From positions 372,001 through 436,000 of the forward strand of contig DAAY01000003.1 in assembly GCA_002103105.1 (NCBI GenBank): a stretch of 64,000 nucleotides of DNA, in the 5' to 3' direction. Each line of letters starts with the position of its first letter. Within the stretch, counting starts at the first letter, position 1. A model generated the notes under the pieces. It searched no databases. It was given only the letters and a program-made list of their open reading frames with translations, and was not told the DNA's origin. Below, one piece after another: positions 24,832 to 33,803 of this stretch. Position numbers and translations under genes: made by a program. This DNA comes from Candidatus Gastranaerophilales bacterium HUM_1 (GTDB taxonomy: Bacteria > Cyanobacteriota > Vampirovibrionia > Gastranaerophilales > Gastranaerophilaceae).

Positions 24832-26541
24832 TTAGTTAACACGGTTTCTTCCGTTTTCTTTTGCGTGGTACAATCTTTGGTCGGCAGATTCAATGATTTT
24901 TGCTGGAGTTTTTCCATCTTCGTCGCCAAAAGTTGAAACTCCTAAGCTGATTGTAACGTTGCTTTCTCGTCCATTGCTTAGTTTCATTTTTTTAGATGCA
25001 ACCATTGAGCATAATTTTTGTGCAATTGCGATAGCTTCTTCTTGCTTTGTGTTTGGAAGAATAATACTCATTTCTTCTCCGCCATATCTACATACTATAT
25101 CGGTTGTTCTTACATTTTTCTTTAATGTCATCGCAACTTGTCTTAATACTGCATCTCCAGATTGGTGACCATAATTATCGTTGAATTTTTTGAAAAAGTC
25201 GATGTCTATGATAATTAGAGAAAAAGGAGTTTCGTATCTCATTGAGTGTGAAACGTATCTCTGCATTTGTTCTTGGAAATATCTATGGTTGTACAATTCA
25301 GTTAAACCATCAGTTGTTGCAAGTTTATATTGTGCATCAAAATCTCTAGATTTAATCAAATATTTGATAATTACTGCGATAATAAATGCAAATAATGCGA
25401 AAGATAAAGGTGAAACTATTTTTATCCAATAGTTTTTGTATCTCATTAGTTCGTATGCAAGAACAACATAAAAAGCGGATGTTGTCATTGATAAACCAAA
25501 CGCAACAGGCATGGATTGAATTCTAAGAACAAAAATTACTGTAATCAGCGCTAAAATTAGTCCAGCAAGAACGTTTATAGGTTCGGAACATTTTTTTATT
25601 AAACTGCCATCTATTAGGTTGTTTAGGTATGTTGCTTGGACTTCAACCCCTGGATAAACTTTATCTACTGGTACGGTTTTAATATCAAATAAGCTAGCTG
25701 CTGTTGCTCCAAAATAGACAACTTTGTTTTTGAAATTGTAATTTAATTGTTTTTTCCCTTCCGAAGCTTTTAAAACTTTGTACATTGGAATATGTTCAAA
25801 TGTTCCAGAAGGACCATACCAATTTAGTATTACACTTGCTTCCTCGTCAGGATGAATATTTTTGAGATTTCCATTTGAATAATCAAGACCAACACGGTAG
25901 CCTAATTGTGGGTAATATTTATCTTGGTATTTTAAATACAATGGCATTTTACGCAAAACTCCGTCATCAGAGCGAGAAACATTTATCATTCCTATATTTG
26001 AAGTTGCATCTAATATCCCTTGTAAAATAACTCTGCAATTAGAGTATTCAATAGTATTCGTTGTGTTAGGATATGGAGTGATTGACAAATTAGGTAATTG
26101 AGGTGGAATTCTCAAATCATCTTGTTGGTTGTCAAGGTTCATTGATGTATAAACGTTATTATACTTTTTGAAAACATTTATCAACGCATTATCTGCTTGA
26201 ACCCCACTTTTCATTGATTTTACAAACATCAAATCGAATACAATCATTTTAGGATGTTGAGATTCAATATAATTAACCATTTGAGCATAGGCATCTCTTC
26301 TTAATGGCCATTCTCCGTAGTTATCCAAAACGTATTCATAACTTCCGTCATCAATTGCAACTATTACAATATCTTTATTGTGATTTCTAGCTCCAGAATT
26401 GGCAATCAAACTTTGACGAATATCGAAAGTTCTATTTTCCATAGAATTAATAAAAGCCAAAAAGCTTCCATTTTTCACGCTGAAAAATAGAAGCACTGCA
26501 AAAATTGTAATCCACAACGTATATAAAAATTTTTTAAGCAT
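24832..26541 (-). CDS. CHASE2-domain diguanylate cyclase
   Basis: The protein has 569 residues: an N-terminal membrane helix, an extracytoplasmic CHASE2 domain (about 35-310, with DIVIVAIDDGSYEYV and NFKNKVVYFGATAASLFD), three membrane helices (about 325-400), then a GGDEF domain (about 410-569). The signature is GGEEM (487-491), a GG[DE]EF variant with Met at the last place; the metal and GTP residues are otherwise kept. RTTD lies five residues before it, a product-inhibition I-site (RxxD). It probably makes cyclic di-GMP in response to a periplasmic or outside signal. It is second in an operon with a 55-residue ORF upstream and the TPR ATPase and rsmG downstream. Confidence 0.92.
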   Translation of the reverse strand: MLKKFLYTLWITIFAVLLFFSVKNGSFLAFINSMENRTFDIRQSLIANSGARNHNKDIVIVAIDDGSYEYVLDNYGEWPLRRDAYAQMVNYIESQHPKMIVFDLMFVKSMKSGVQADNALINVFKKYNNVYTSMNLDNQQDDLRIPPQLPNLSITPYPNTTNTIEYSNCRVILQGILDATSNIGMINVSRSDDGVLRKMPLYLKYQDKYYPQLGYRVGLDYSNGNLKNIHPDEEASVILNWYGPSGTFEHIPMYKVLKASEGKKQLNYNFKNKVVYFGATAASLFDIKTVPVDKVYPGVEVQATYLNNLIDGSLIKKCSEPINVLAGLILALITVIFVLRIQSMPVAFGLSMTTSAFYVVLAYELMRYKNYWIKIVSPLSFALFAFIIAVIIKYLIKSRDFDAQYKLATTDGLTELYNHRYFQEQMQRYVSHSMRYETPFSLIIIDIDFFKKFNDNYGHQSGDAVLRQVAMTLKKNVRTTDIVCRYGGEEMSIILPNTKQEEAIAIAQKLCSMVASKKMKLSNGRESNVTISLGVSTFGDEDGKTPAKIIESADQRLYHAKENGRNRVN

Positions 26542-26554
26542 AAATCCAACCTTG

Positions 26555-26722
26555 TTACTTTACTTTTTCAGTATAATTTAACAAGGAAATATTCGCAAGA
26601 ATGTTTTTTACAACGAATTTTTGCTCAAGAATTTTATTATTTAATTTTAAAATTTCTGTTGCATAAGACAATTCATCAGGGTGTGTCAAATAGCGAAGTA
26701 AGCATTGCTCGTGTAAATTCAT
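26555..26722 (-). CDS. 55-residue protein upstream of the diguanylate cyclase
   Basis: This small frame (ATG at 26722, stop at 26555) begins MNLHEQCLLRYLTHPDELSY and ends LLNYTEKVK. It is helical, leucine-rich, without a membrane segment. AGAGGA and AAGAG lie before the start. It ends 13 bases before the CHASE2-GGDEF start, so it would be the first gene of that operon. No family recognised. The composition and position support a real gene, but its small size leaves doubt. Confidence 0.6.
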   Translation of the reverse strand: MNLHEQCLLRYLTHPDELSYATEILKLNNKILEQKFVVKNILANISLLNYTEKVK

Positions 26723-26768
26723 CTCTTCAAATCCTCTAACGGTGATAACATTTTTATTATTTCAAATT

Positions 26769-26828
26769 TTGATTAAAATTAAATCAACCTTTTATAGAGT
26801 TTGATGAAATATTTCTAATACGATTAGA
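26769..26828. promoter_or_regulatory. Two palindromes upstream of the CHASE2-GGDEF operon
   Basis: TTGATT-7-AATCAA (26769-26787) and TCTAAT-ACG-ATTAGA (26814-26828) are perfect inverted repeats about 50 and 100 bases before the 55-residue ORF. A TATAAA on the complementary strand (26791-26796) lies between them, so the second palindrome covers the -35 position. They could be operators; AT-rich DNA makes chance palindromes common. Confidence 0.3.
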
Positions 26829-26863
26829 CGAATTTATTTATTTTTTATATTTTGACAAAATAA

Positions 26864-26889
26864 AAAGCAGTTCAGATAAGAACTGCTTT
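26864..26889 (-). terminator. Terminator of ctpA
   Basis: AAAGCAGTTC (26864-26873) pairs with GAACTGCTTT (26880-26889). Reading leftwards the stem is followed by TTATTTTGT, just after the ctpA stop at 26915. Confidence 0.75.
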
Positions 26890-26914
26890 ATGTTTTCTTA
26901 TATCATATTTTTAC

Positions 26915-28135
26915 TTATTTTTGTACTACGTATGTCCCTTTTGAAAGGTTTTGAGCAACTTCAATTGCTTTTTTCAATTGAACATCATCTTTGTTTTTAA
27001 TATTTTCATCTGTCAATTCAACCACAACGTCAGGTGTAATTCCTTTTTTGTGAATATCTGTTCCATTTGGAGTCAAATATTTTTGAATTGTGATGTTGAT
27101 ACCAGAATTATTTGGAAGTTTGTTGATTTCTTGAACTAATCCTTTCCCGAAAGATTGTGTTCCTACCAAAACGGCTCTTTTGTTATCTTTCATTGCGCCA
27201 GAAAAGATTTCGCTTGCAGAAGCAGAACCTTTATTCAACAAGATAACTACTGGTTTTGTTGTTAAAACTCCTCTTGTTGCTTTTTGAGTTTCTTTGTATC
27301 CATCACGGTCAACAGTACTTACGATTGCACCTCCATCAAGGAACATATCTGAAATGTAAATTGCGTTACTTAACAATCCTCCAGGATTTGAGCGTAAGTC
27401 AACTATAAATGCTTTTTTATTTGGAGAGTTAGATAAAATATCTGCAAATTCTTTTGCTGCGTTTCTACTAATAAAAGAACTCAATCTAATATAGCTAATA
27501 TCATTTGGCATTGTTACATTTTCTGGAATTTTTTGAGAAACAGATTTGATTTCAATTTCCGCACGAGTAATAGTATATTCTTTGGGTTCTGTATCTTTAC
27601 GTTTGATAAGTAAAGTTACTTGAGTTCCTTCTTCTCCACGAATTTGGTCAGCAGCTTTGTCAACAGTTATGCCTTTTGTACTTTTACCATCAATTGATAA
27701 AATTTCGTCATCGGCTTTTAATCCTGCTTTTTCTGCTGGAGTATCTTCAATTGGAGCGATAACCATTAGTTTGCCATCTTTAACTCCGATTTGAATACCA
27801 ATTCCTTTTAATGAACCCTTGATAGAGCCTGTTTCATCCGCAAATTCTTTTGGATTTAAGAATTTTGTGTATGGGTCATTCAAACTTGCAACCATTGTAT
27901 CAATTGCAACGTACGCATCCTCATCTGTTCTAATTACGTTATCATATTTGTGACGCCATGTTGCCCAATTTTGCTCATTGTTTGTTTGGTCAACATATTT
28001 GGTGTTAATTAATCTCCACACATTATCGTATAACTCCGCAGGAGTTGATGCTTGAACATTTGATTGCACTACCCAGCCAAACATTGCAAGAAACAATCCA
28101 AGGGTTATGATACATTTTTTTGCGACTTTCCTCAT
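26915..28135 (-). CDS. C-terminal processing protease (peptidase S41, CtpA type)
   Basis: The protein has 406 residues. The signal peptide or anchor is at 1-30 (ITLGLFLAMFGWVVQSNVQA), then an N-terminal helical domain, a PDZ domain (about 108-195, GSLKGIGIQIGVKDG, IEDTPAEKAGLKADDEIL) and the S41 catalytic core. The catalytic Ser is in NKGSASASEIFSGA and the general-base Lys in GTQSFGKGLVQ. It cuts C-terminal tails of periplasmic proteins. The layout matches the cyanobacterial/chloroplast CtpA group, although no photosystem substrate is expected here. GGAGG lies 12 bases before the ATG, slightly far. It is monocistronic. Confidence 0.93.
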   Translation of the reverse strand: MRKVAKKCIITLGLFLAMFGWVVQSNVQASTPAELYDNVWRLINTKYVDQTNNEQNWATWRHKYDNVIRTDEDAYVAIDTMVASLNDPYTKFLNPKEFADETGSIKGSLKGIGIQIGVKDGKLMVIAPIEDTPAEKAGLKADDEILSIDGKSTKGITVDKAADQIRGEEGTQVTLLIKRKDTEPKEYTITRAEIEIKSVSQKIPENVTMPNDISYIRLSSFISRNAAKEFADILSNSPNKKAFIVDLRSNPGGLLSNAIYISDMFLDGGAIVSTVDRDGYKETQKATRGVLTTKPVVILLNKGSASASEIFSGAMKDNKRAVLVGTQSFGKGLVQEINKLPNNSGINITIQKYLTPNGTDIHKKGITPDVVVELTDENIKNKDDVQLKKAIEVAQNLSKGTYVVQK

Positions 28136-28246
28136 TCTTATTTAAAACCTCCAATAATTCTTTCTTATAACTAAGACGAAATAAATATCAAAAAGTTTCC
28201 ATCTTTGAGAATTATTACTACGCATATATTATCACATATAAAAAAA

Positions 28247-28271
28247 AATGTGAAATTTTCCATTCCACATT
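28247..28271 (-). terminator. Probable terminator of tdk
   Basis: On the complementary strand AATGTGGAA and TTTCACATT (28247-28271, one G-T pair) form a stem followed by a long T-run (28241-28246 as A on the + strand). It lies 20 bases after the tdk stop. Confidence 0.65.
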
Positions 28272-28292
28272 CATTTGAATACTGTATAAATA

Positions 28293-28907
28293 TTATCTAT
28301 GGTCAAACTGCAAAAGTCGAAATCCCTTGTTTAATTCAGGGTGAGCATTTGGAAGTTCGTAACATTTAATACATCTTGCTTCGTATGTTTCATCGCCACC
28401 AATCATAATAAGCGGAGAATTTTTATCAGCTGGTTTTCCATCAATTAATCTTTGTGTTCTTGTTGCGTGTTCACAACCGCATTTCATACAAACAGCATGA
28501 AGTTTGTCAACTTGGGTTGCAATACACATTAATTCAGGCATAGAACCAAAAGGTTCTGCTTTGAAATCCAATTCTAGTCCTGTCCCTATAACTTTTTTCC
28601 CGTCGTTCATTAATTGTGTGATTACTTTAACGATGTTTGAATCGAAAAATTGTAATTCATCAATTGCTACAACTTCGGCATCTTTTACAAGGCTCAAAAT
28701 TTGAACAGAATGTTTAACTTTAATTGCATCCAACCAAAGCCCATTTCTAGATTCAATATAATCCCCTTTTGATCTTGTATCGACATCTGGAGAGATAACT
28801 TTTACTTTACGTTTTGCAATGATACATCTTCTGATTCTGCGTAATAATTCTTCCGTTTTTCCGCAGCTCATTGGTCCTGTAATTATTTCAAAACTATATC
28901 CTTCCAT
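28293..28907 (-). CDS. tdk: Thymidine kinase
   Basis: This 204-residue type II thymidine kinase phosphorylates thymidine with ATP in the salvage pathway. It has the P-loop GPMSCGKT, the Walker B region VVAIDELQFF and two zinc CxxC pairs (CMKC, CIKC) of the lasso domain. The start is taken at 28907 (MEGYSFEIITG), with AAAGGGAT before it. A frame extended to 28952 adds 15 residues (from MYIEHVFWEKK) that have no counterpart in the family and would place the ribosome binding site inside the gene. It is monocistronic, between ctpA and the TrmB-like gene. Confidence 0.95.
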   Translation of the reverse strand: MEGYSFEIITGPMSCGKTEELLRRIRRCIIAKRKVKVISPDVDTRSKGDYIESRNGLWLDAIKVKHSVQILSLVKDAEVVAIDELQFFDSNIVKVITQLMNDGKKVIGTGLELDFKAEPFGSMPELMCIATQVDKLHAVCMKCGCEHATRTQRLIDGKPADKNSPLIMIGGDETYEARCIKCYELPNAHPELNKGFRLLQFDHR

Positions 28908-29013
28908 CAATCTATCCCTTTTCTTCTCCCAAAATACATGTTCAATATACACTTTATTATAAATCTTAAAAGCGGAATTTGAAAGTAAATAATTATTAAA
29001 AAATAAGCATGCT

Positions 29014-29814
29014 CTAATGAATATTATAAGCAGAGTTTTTTGATAAAATTTTGTCTTTAAGTTTTTTAAATCCTGTACCGTAGAAATATTTTAATTGCTC
29101 TGGGAATTGCTTATTTACATCCAAAAGATACATATCGTGGACAATAAATTCTTTTAAAAGAAACGCAATATCTTCATTTTTTGTCCATACAACTTGGTTT
29201 TCAATCCTTCCAAAAATGCTTTCAATATCATCTGCAACAAGATATATTAATCTACTGCCGATAGAGTATTCAATCTCTTTTCCTCCATCGTGAGAATATA
29301 TCAATCCATATGGTGCAAAAAGATTATCATAACCTACAATTTTTATATCTACGCCTCTATCATAAGCGTTAGAAAGTTCCGAATCGAGGTGCTTAAAGTC
29401 TTTTGCCCAAACTTCTATATAGATAGAATGTTTAGCGTTCTTAATAACTTCCTTTATTTTGTTTAAAATCTTTTCATAATCTCCAACCATATGAATTGGT
29501 TCACTATAATCTTCTCTAACATCTGGAAGTTTTTTTTCTAAATACTCAATAGTTGAAACCATTTTTCTTTTATATCGTTGAGTCAATTCTTTTGGAGAAA
29601 TCGGTGTGTATTTTTGTGGCTTTGAATCCGTTGAAAATGCAACTTTTGATGAAACTAAAGATTTTAACGCATCATATGCTCTTGATTGAGGTATATCTGC
29701 AATTTGAGAAACTTCATATCCTGTTGCAGGATATTTTTTCAAAAGTGCAATATAAACTTTAGCTTCGTATGAGTTAAATCCAAATTCTTTTAATTTTTCA
29801 ACAATATCTTCCAT
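29014..29814 (-). CDS. TrmB-family transcriptional regulator
   Basis: The protein has 266 residues. The N-terminal winged helix (about 1-75, FGFNSYEAKVYIALLKKYPA, QIADIPQSRAYDALKSL) is the TrmB DNA-binding domain. After a coiled linker (KRKMVSTIEYLEKKLPD) comes the PLD-like effector domain (about 105-260) that in archaeal TrmB proteins binds sugars. Likely a sugar-responsive regulator; the ligand and targets are unknown. It lies 42 bases after ispE but has its own promoter (29821-29849) only 6 bases before the ATG, so a leaderless transcript is likely. Confidence 0.88.
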   Translation of the reverse strand: MEDIVEKLKEFGFNSYEAKVYIALLKKYPATGYEVSQIADIPQSRAYDALKSLVSSKVAFSTDSKPQKYTPISPKELTQRYKRKMVSTIEYLEKKLPDVREDYSEPIHMVGDYEKILNKIKEVIKNAKHSIYIEVWAKDFKHLDSELSNAYDRGVDIKIVGYDNLFAPYGLIYSHDGGKEIEYSIGSRLIYLVADDIESIFGRIENQVVWTKNEDIAFLLKEFIVHDMYLLDVNKQFPEQLKYFYGTGFKKLKDKILSKNSAYNIH

Positions 29815-29820
29815 ATGAGA

Positions 29821-29849
29821 ATTTTAACAAATTTTTAGGTTTGATACAA
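29821..29849 (-). promoter_or_regulatory. Promoter of the TrmB-like gene, predicted leaderless
   Basis: On the complementary strand TTGTAT (29844-29849), 17 bases, TAAAAT (29821-29826), then 6 bases to the ATG at 29814. There is no Shine-Dalgarno sequence. Confidence 0.55.
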
Positions 29850-29856
29850 GAGTGAA

Positions 29857-30654
29857 TTATATAATTTGAACTCCGTAGTTTATAGTTTCTAAATTATTTT
29901 TAACCCAAAAATTTGTTTCTTCTTCAAATTTTTCTTCTAAAGAATAATAAGTTGAACCAGAACCTGTCATAATAGATTTTGGGTATTTATTTTTAATGTG
30001 TTTTAATTCTTCGTAATCTTCAAATACTGCCCATTCAAGGTCGTTAACAAAATTTTCTCTTCCCGTGTTTTCTTGAGAGATTTTTTGAGCAAACTTTGTA
30101 TAAGCTTCTTTTGCAGAAATTCCAAGGTTAATTGGTTTTATTAAATTTACTGTGAAATGATTGTATTCTGAAGGTTCAAGGATTTCTCCTCGTCCTTTTG
30201 TCATCATACAACCTCCTTTTAGGCAGAAATTTAAATCAGAACCCAATACTGCACACAATTTGTGAAGTTCTGTTTCCGATAATTTTTCATTGAATAGTTT
30301 GTTTAATCCATACAACATGCCCGCAGCATTTGTGCTTCCGCCTGCAAGTCCCGCAGATACTGGGATGTTTTTATCAATATAGACGGATATTTTTTTGTTT
30401 TTAATTCCTGTTTTCTCTAGATAAAGTATCCCAGCTTTGTAGATAAGATTTTTTTCGTTATAAGGAATTTCGGTGCTATTTCCGCTTAATAAAATTTGAT
30501 TTTCTGTATTATCTTCGACAGAAATTGTTAAATAATCAAATAGATTAATTGTTTGCATAATACTTTCAATATTATGAAATCCGTCTTCCCTTTTATTAAT
30601 AACTTTTAGTGTTAAATTTATTTTTGCAGGACATTGAACTTTTATACTTAGCAT
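29857..30654 (-). CDS. ispE: 4-diphosphocytidyl-2-C-methyl-D-erythritol kinase IspE
   Basis: GHMP-superfamily kinase of the non-mevalonate (MEP) isoprenoid pathway, 265 residues. PAKINLTLKV near the N-terminus and the ATP-binding loop VSAGLAGGSTNAAG (usually GLGGGSSDAA) identify it, with the C-terminal motif IMTGSGSTYY. The Asp of SSDAA is Asn here (STNAA), a moderate variation at the ATP-binding loop. It starts 2 bases after rsmA, an arrangement (ksgA-ispE) common in several phyla, so they form an operon. Confidence 0.93.
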   Translation of the reverse strand: MLSIKVQCPAKINLTLKVINKREDGFHNIESIMQTINLFDYLTISVEDNTENQILLSGNSTEIPYNEKNLIYKAGILYLEKTGIKNKKISVYIDKNIPVSAGLAGGSTNAAGMLYGLNKLFNEKLSETELHKLCAVLGSDLNFCLKGGCMMTKGRGEILEPSEYNHFTVNLIKPINLGISAKEAYTKFAQKISQENTGRENFVNDLEWAVFEDYEELKHIKNKYPKSIMTGSGSTYYSLEEKFEEETNFWVKNNLETINYGVQII

Positions 30655-30656
30655 AA

Positions 30657-31502
30657 TTAACCTTTAGAAATCTTTAGCAATTCTTCAGACAATTCTCCAA
30701 ATTTTTCGATTGAAAGTTTTTCTCCTCGAATATTTTCATCTATCCCAAGGTTAGAGAGAGCTTTTGAAATGTGTTCTTTTAAAAAGCTACCATTTAATAA
30801 GCAATTTTTTATATTTTTACGGCGTTGAGCAAATCCTGCTTTTATTACTCTTCTAAAATATGAATAGTCTGAAAGTTTTAATTTAGGTTCTGTTCTAACA
30901 TCCAGTTTAACAAGTGCAGAATTTACTTTAGGTGCTGGATAGAACGATTTTCTACCCACAAGACGCAAAATTTTTACATCTGCCCAGAATTGAGAAAGAA
31001 TTGTTAAAAGTCCATATTGTTTGCCTGTTGAATCTGGAGTTGCAACCATTCTTCTTGCGACTTCTTCCTGAACCATAAGAATAATGTCTTTGATTTTGTT
31101 TCTGTTTTTATTGTTTAAATCGTCGATTTCTCCCAACAGATGGGCAATAATCGGGCTGGTAATATAATATGGAATATTTGCAACAACTTTAAATTTATCT
31201 TCTGTTAAAGATGACAAATCTGTTTTTAAAACATCATTGTGGATGATTTCTAAATTTGGGGCATCAAGTTTTTTTAATTCTTCAATTGCTTCTTCATCTA
31301 GCTCAATAACGATAACTTTTTTTGCATATTTAACAAGTTGTTCCGTTACAAATCCAACTCCAGGGCCAATTTCCACGATTGTATCATCTGGTGAAATGTT
31401 TGCAAATTCTATTATGTCTTGAATAACTTCCCCATCTACAAGGAAGTTTTGTCCTAATCTTTTTTTTGTTCTAAAGTATCTTGCTCTATCGAAGTAATTC
31501 AT
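30657..31502 (-). CDS. rsmA: 16S rRNA dimethyladenosine transferase RsmA (KsgA)
   Basis: The enzyme dimethylates A1518 and A1519 of 16S rRNA. It shows KRLGQNFLVD, motif I EIGPGVGFVTEQL, the catalytic VANIPYY and the C-terminal domain (QRRKNIKNCL). The start at 31502 (MNYFDRARYF, 281 residues) is preferred: TATTAT lies 7 bases upstream, as in other genes here with leaderless-type promoters, whereas a frame from 31526 has no signal at all. It is first gene of the rsmA-ispE operon. Confidence 0.95.
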   Translation of the reverse strand: MNYFDRARYFRTKKRLGQNFLVDGEVIQDIIEFANISPDDTIVEIGPGVGFVTEQLVKYAKKVIVIELDEEAIEELKKLDAPNLEIIHNDVLKTDLSSLTEDKFKVVANIPYYITSPIIAHLLGEIDDLNNKNRNKIKDIILMVQEEVARRMVATPDSTGKQYGLLTILSQFWADVKILRLVGRKSFYPAPKVNSALVKLDVRTEPKLKLSDYSYFRRVIKAGFAQRRKNIKNCLLNGSFLKEHISKALSNLGIDENIRGEKLSIEKFGELSEELLKISKG

Positions 31503-31566
31503 CTTACTAATAATAATACCACACATGGATAAATGTTTACAAAGTTTTATTTGATATTTTAAATAA

Positions 31567-31575
31567 TGTTATAAT
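31567..31575 (+). promoter_or_regulatory. Extended -10 element of the glutamate-cysteine ligase gene
   Basis: TGTTATAAT (31567-31575) is a perfect extended -10 (TGnTATAAT). No -35 at the usual spacing is evident (a TTGATA at 31551 is only 13 bases away). An AAGGGG site follows before the ATG at 31600. Confidence 0.55.
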
Positions 31576-31599
31576 AAAATATTTAGTGAAGGGGTTAAT

Positions 31600-32928
31600 A
31601 TGGTAAAAGTTGAACAACAGAGATTACAAAAAGAAGATATTTTAAAGCTTTATACTAAAGGCTATACAAAACCAGAAGATTTTAAAATCGGAATGGAATA
31701 TGAACGTTTACCTATTTCCGCAACTTCATATAAAGCTGTTGATTATTGGAGTGAATATGGTATAAAAAACTTTTTAGAAGAATTTGCAAAAGAAGCAACT
31801 TGGGATTATATCAACGATGATAAAAATATTATTGGATTGAAGAAAAACCATGACACGATTACCCTAGAGCCCGGCTGTCAGATTGAAATTAGTGCTGAAC
31901 CTCAACGAAATATTTTCCAATTAAAATCAAAGATTGAAAAAATAAACGATATAATAAACGAAATTCTTGAAGGTCGAAATATTATGTTGCTTAATTATGG
32001 TGTTTCACCATATTCAACTCATAAATCAATTAACCTCATTCCAAAGAAAAGATATAGAATCATGGCTAATTACCTTTGGGGAATATTGTCAGATGTTATG
32101 ATGAGAGAAACTGCGGGGATTCAATGCTGTATTGATTTTAAATCCGAAGAAGATGCAATGAGAAAGTTTAAACTTGCAAATAAATTATCTCCATTTATGA
32201 CTGCAATGTTTGCAAATTCACCAATAAGGGGTGGAGTTGATACAGGTTATAAAACTTTTCGAGGTTTGAGTTGGATTAATACAGATAATGATAGGTGCGG
32301 TTTTGCGGGAAAAATAAGCGAAGAATTTTCGTTTGACGAGTACATTGATTGCATAATGAAAACACCAATGATATTTATTCAACGTGATGTTGGTTCTGTG
32401 GAGCTTCATGGAGATATTACTTTTGAAGAATTCATGAGAGTTGGATATATGGGAGAATATCCAACAATTGAGGATTATGAGTTGCAAGCAAATCTGTACT
32501 TCCCAGAGGTTAGAATGCGTAATTTTATAGAAATTCGTAACCATGACTGTGTTTCTGGAGATTTGAAATATGCAATTTTGGCAATCTATAAAGGTATTTT
32601 TTACGATAATATTGCAATGGATGAGTGTGAAGACTTGCTAAAACACTTGCAATACAAGGATTTGTCAGAACTCCGTTACAATGTTCCTAAACTCGCACTT
32701 CAAGCTAATATTAAAAATAATAAAGTTGCAGATTATGCAAAAGAAATTATAAATATTGCAGAAAAATCATTAAAAAACTCTCAAACTGGAGAGGAATTAT
32801 TTCTTCAGCCATTAAAAGATTTGACTTTTAAAGGTTTGTCGCCTGCGGATATTATTCAGAAGAAATGGAACTCTACTTGGAATAAAGATTTAGGAAAAAT
32901 GATTAAATATTTGAATTCACTTGAGTAG
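31600..32928 (+). CDS. Glutamate--cysteine ligase, GCS2 (plant/proteobacterial) type
   Basis: The protein has 442 residues. It joins glutamate and cysteine through the gamma-carboxyl, using ATP, the first step of glutathione synthesis. Family signs are IGMEYERLP near the N-terminus, LEPGCQIEISAEPQ (plant-type LEPGGQxELS), RIMANYL and the substrate-binding FIEIRNHDC. No gshB or bifunctional extension is present, so the product may stay gamma-glutamylcysteine or be completed by a gene elsewhere. AAGGGG lies 7 bases before the ATG. The 3' end overlaps the convergent CDF gene by 26 bases. Confidence 0.9.
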   Translation: MVKVEQQRLQKEDILKLYTKGYTKPEDFKIGMEYERLPISATSYKAVDYWSEYGIKNFLEEFAKEATWDYINDDKNIIGLKKNHDTITLEPGCQIEISAEPQRNIFQLKSKIEKINDIINEILEGRNIMLLNYGVSPYSTHKSINLIPKKRYRIMANYLWGILSDVMMRETAGIQCCIDFKSEEDAMRKFKLANKLSPFMTAMFANSPIRGGVDTGYKTFRGLSWINTDNDRCGFAGKISEEFSFDEYIDCIMKTPMIFIQRDVGSVELHGDITFEEFMRVGYMGEYPTIEDYELQANLYFPEVRMRNFIEIRNHDCVSGDLKYAILAIYKGIFYDNIAMDECEDLLKHLQYKDLSELRYNVPKLALQANIKNNKVADYAKEIINIAEKSLKNSQTGEELFLQPLKDLTFKGLSPADIIQKKWNSTWNKDLGKMIKYLNSLE

Positions 32929-33796
32929 TATCTGGTTCTAAGTGAATACTAGATGTTATATCTCCTAATTCTGTTTTTAATTCTTTTTCAATTGAGTCAC
33001 AAATAGTGTGGCAATTGCAAATGGTCATGTCTTTTGGGAATAATAGTGTGACTTCAATACTTTTTTGTGGTCCAAGTCTTCTCGCTCTTAGGTCTTTATA
33101 ACCTGTAATGCCTTTTGATTTGAATGTTTCTAATATTTTGCAAATCGCATGTAAGTCGCATTCTGGTAATGAACAGTCTAGTAAATTATTCATTGTGCTT
33201 ATTGAAATTGAAAGCCCAGCTCTAAAAATAATTATAGCAACAATTATGGCAATGATTGGATCAAGGAGATGTATGCCTGTGAGTTTGATTAGTAATAAAC
33301 CAATGAATACTCCAAGAGAAGATAAAATATCTGTTCTCAAATGTTCTGCATCTGCATATAGTGATACGGAATCAGAGTCTTTTGCAACTTTGAATAATAC
33401 GGTGCTAACAATGATATTTGCAACAACTGAAATTCCCATGACAACCAAGCCTAGAGTTGTATCAACTGTTGCGGTAGATGGGCTTATGATTTTTTTTAAG
33501 GCTTCAAAAACAATAAATCCAGCTGCAAAGATAATCAAACCGCCCTCAATAAACCCAGACATATCTTCGTATTTACCATGCCCGAACGGGTGTTTTTTAT
33601 CTGCTGGCTCAGAGGATTTCATAACTGAGAAAAATGTTAAAACAGATGCCAAAAAATCACTCAAGGAATGGATAGCTTCAGATATGATACTAATACTCCC
33701 TGAAATATGACCAGCTATCAATTTTAAGATAATTATTACAGAATTAGAAAATATTGATAATCCTGCTGCAAATTTTTTTTCAGTTTCAATTCTCAT
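32903..33796 (-). CDS. Cation diffusion facilitator (metal exporter)
   Basis: This 297-residue CDF-family transporter has six membrane helices and a cytoplasmic C-terminal domain (about 210-297). The two transport-site motifs are HSLSD in helix 2 (SEAIHSLSDFLAS) and HLRTD in helix 5 (ADAEHLRTDILSS), both HxxxD. The histidine-bearing loop HPFGHGKYE is also conserved. It exports Zn2+, Fe2+, Mn2+ or Co2+ in exchange for protons; HxxxD in both helices does not settle the metal. The promoter sits directly before the ATG (leaderless type). It overlaps the convergent glutamate-cysteine ligase gene by 26 bases. Confidence 0.92.
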   Translation of the reverse strand: MRIETEKKFAAGLSIFSNSVIIILKLIAGHISGSISIISEAIHSLSDFLASVLTFFSVMKSSEPADKKHPFGHGKYEDMSGFIEGGLIIFAAGFIVFEALKKIISPSTATVDTTLGLVVMGISVVANIIVSTVLFKVAKDSDSVSLYADAEHLRTDILSSLGVFIGLLLIKLTGIHLLDPIIAIIVAIIIFRAGLSISISTMNNLLDCSLPECDLHAICKILETFKSKGITGYKDLRARRLGPQKSIEVTLLFPKDMTICNCHTICDSIEKELKTELGDITSSIHLEPDTTQVNSNI

Positions 33797-33803
33797 ACCA
33801 GCT

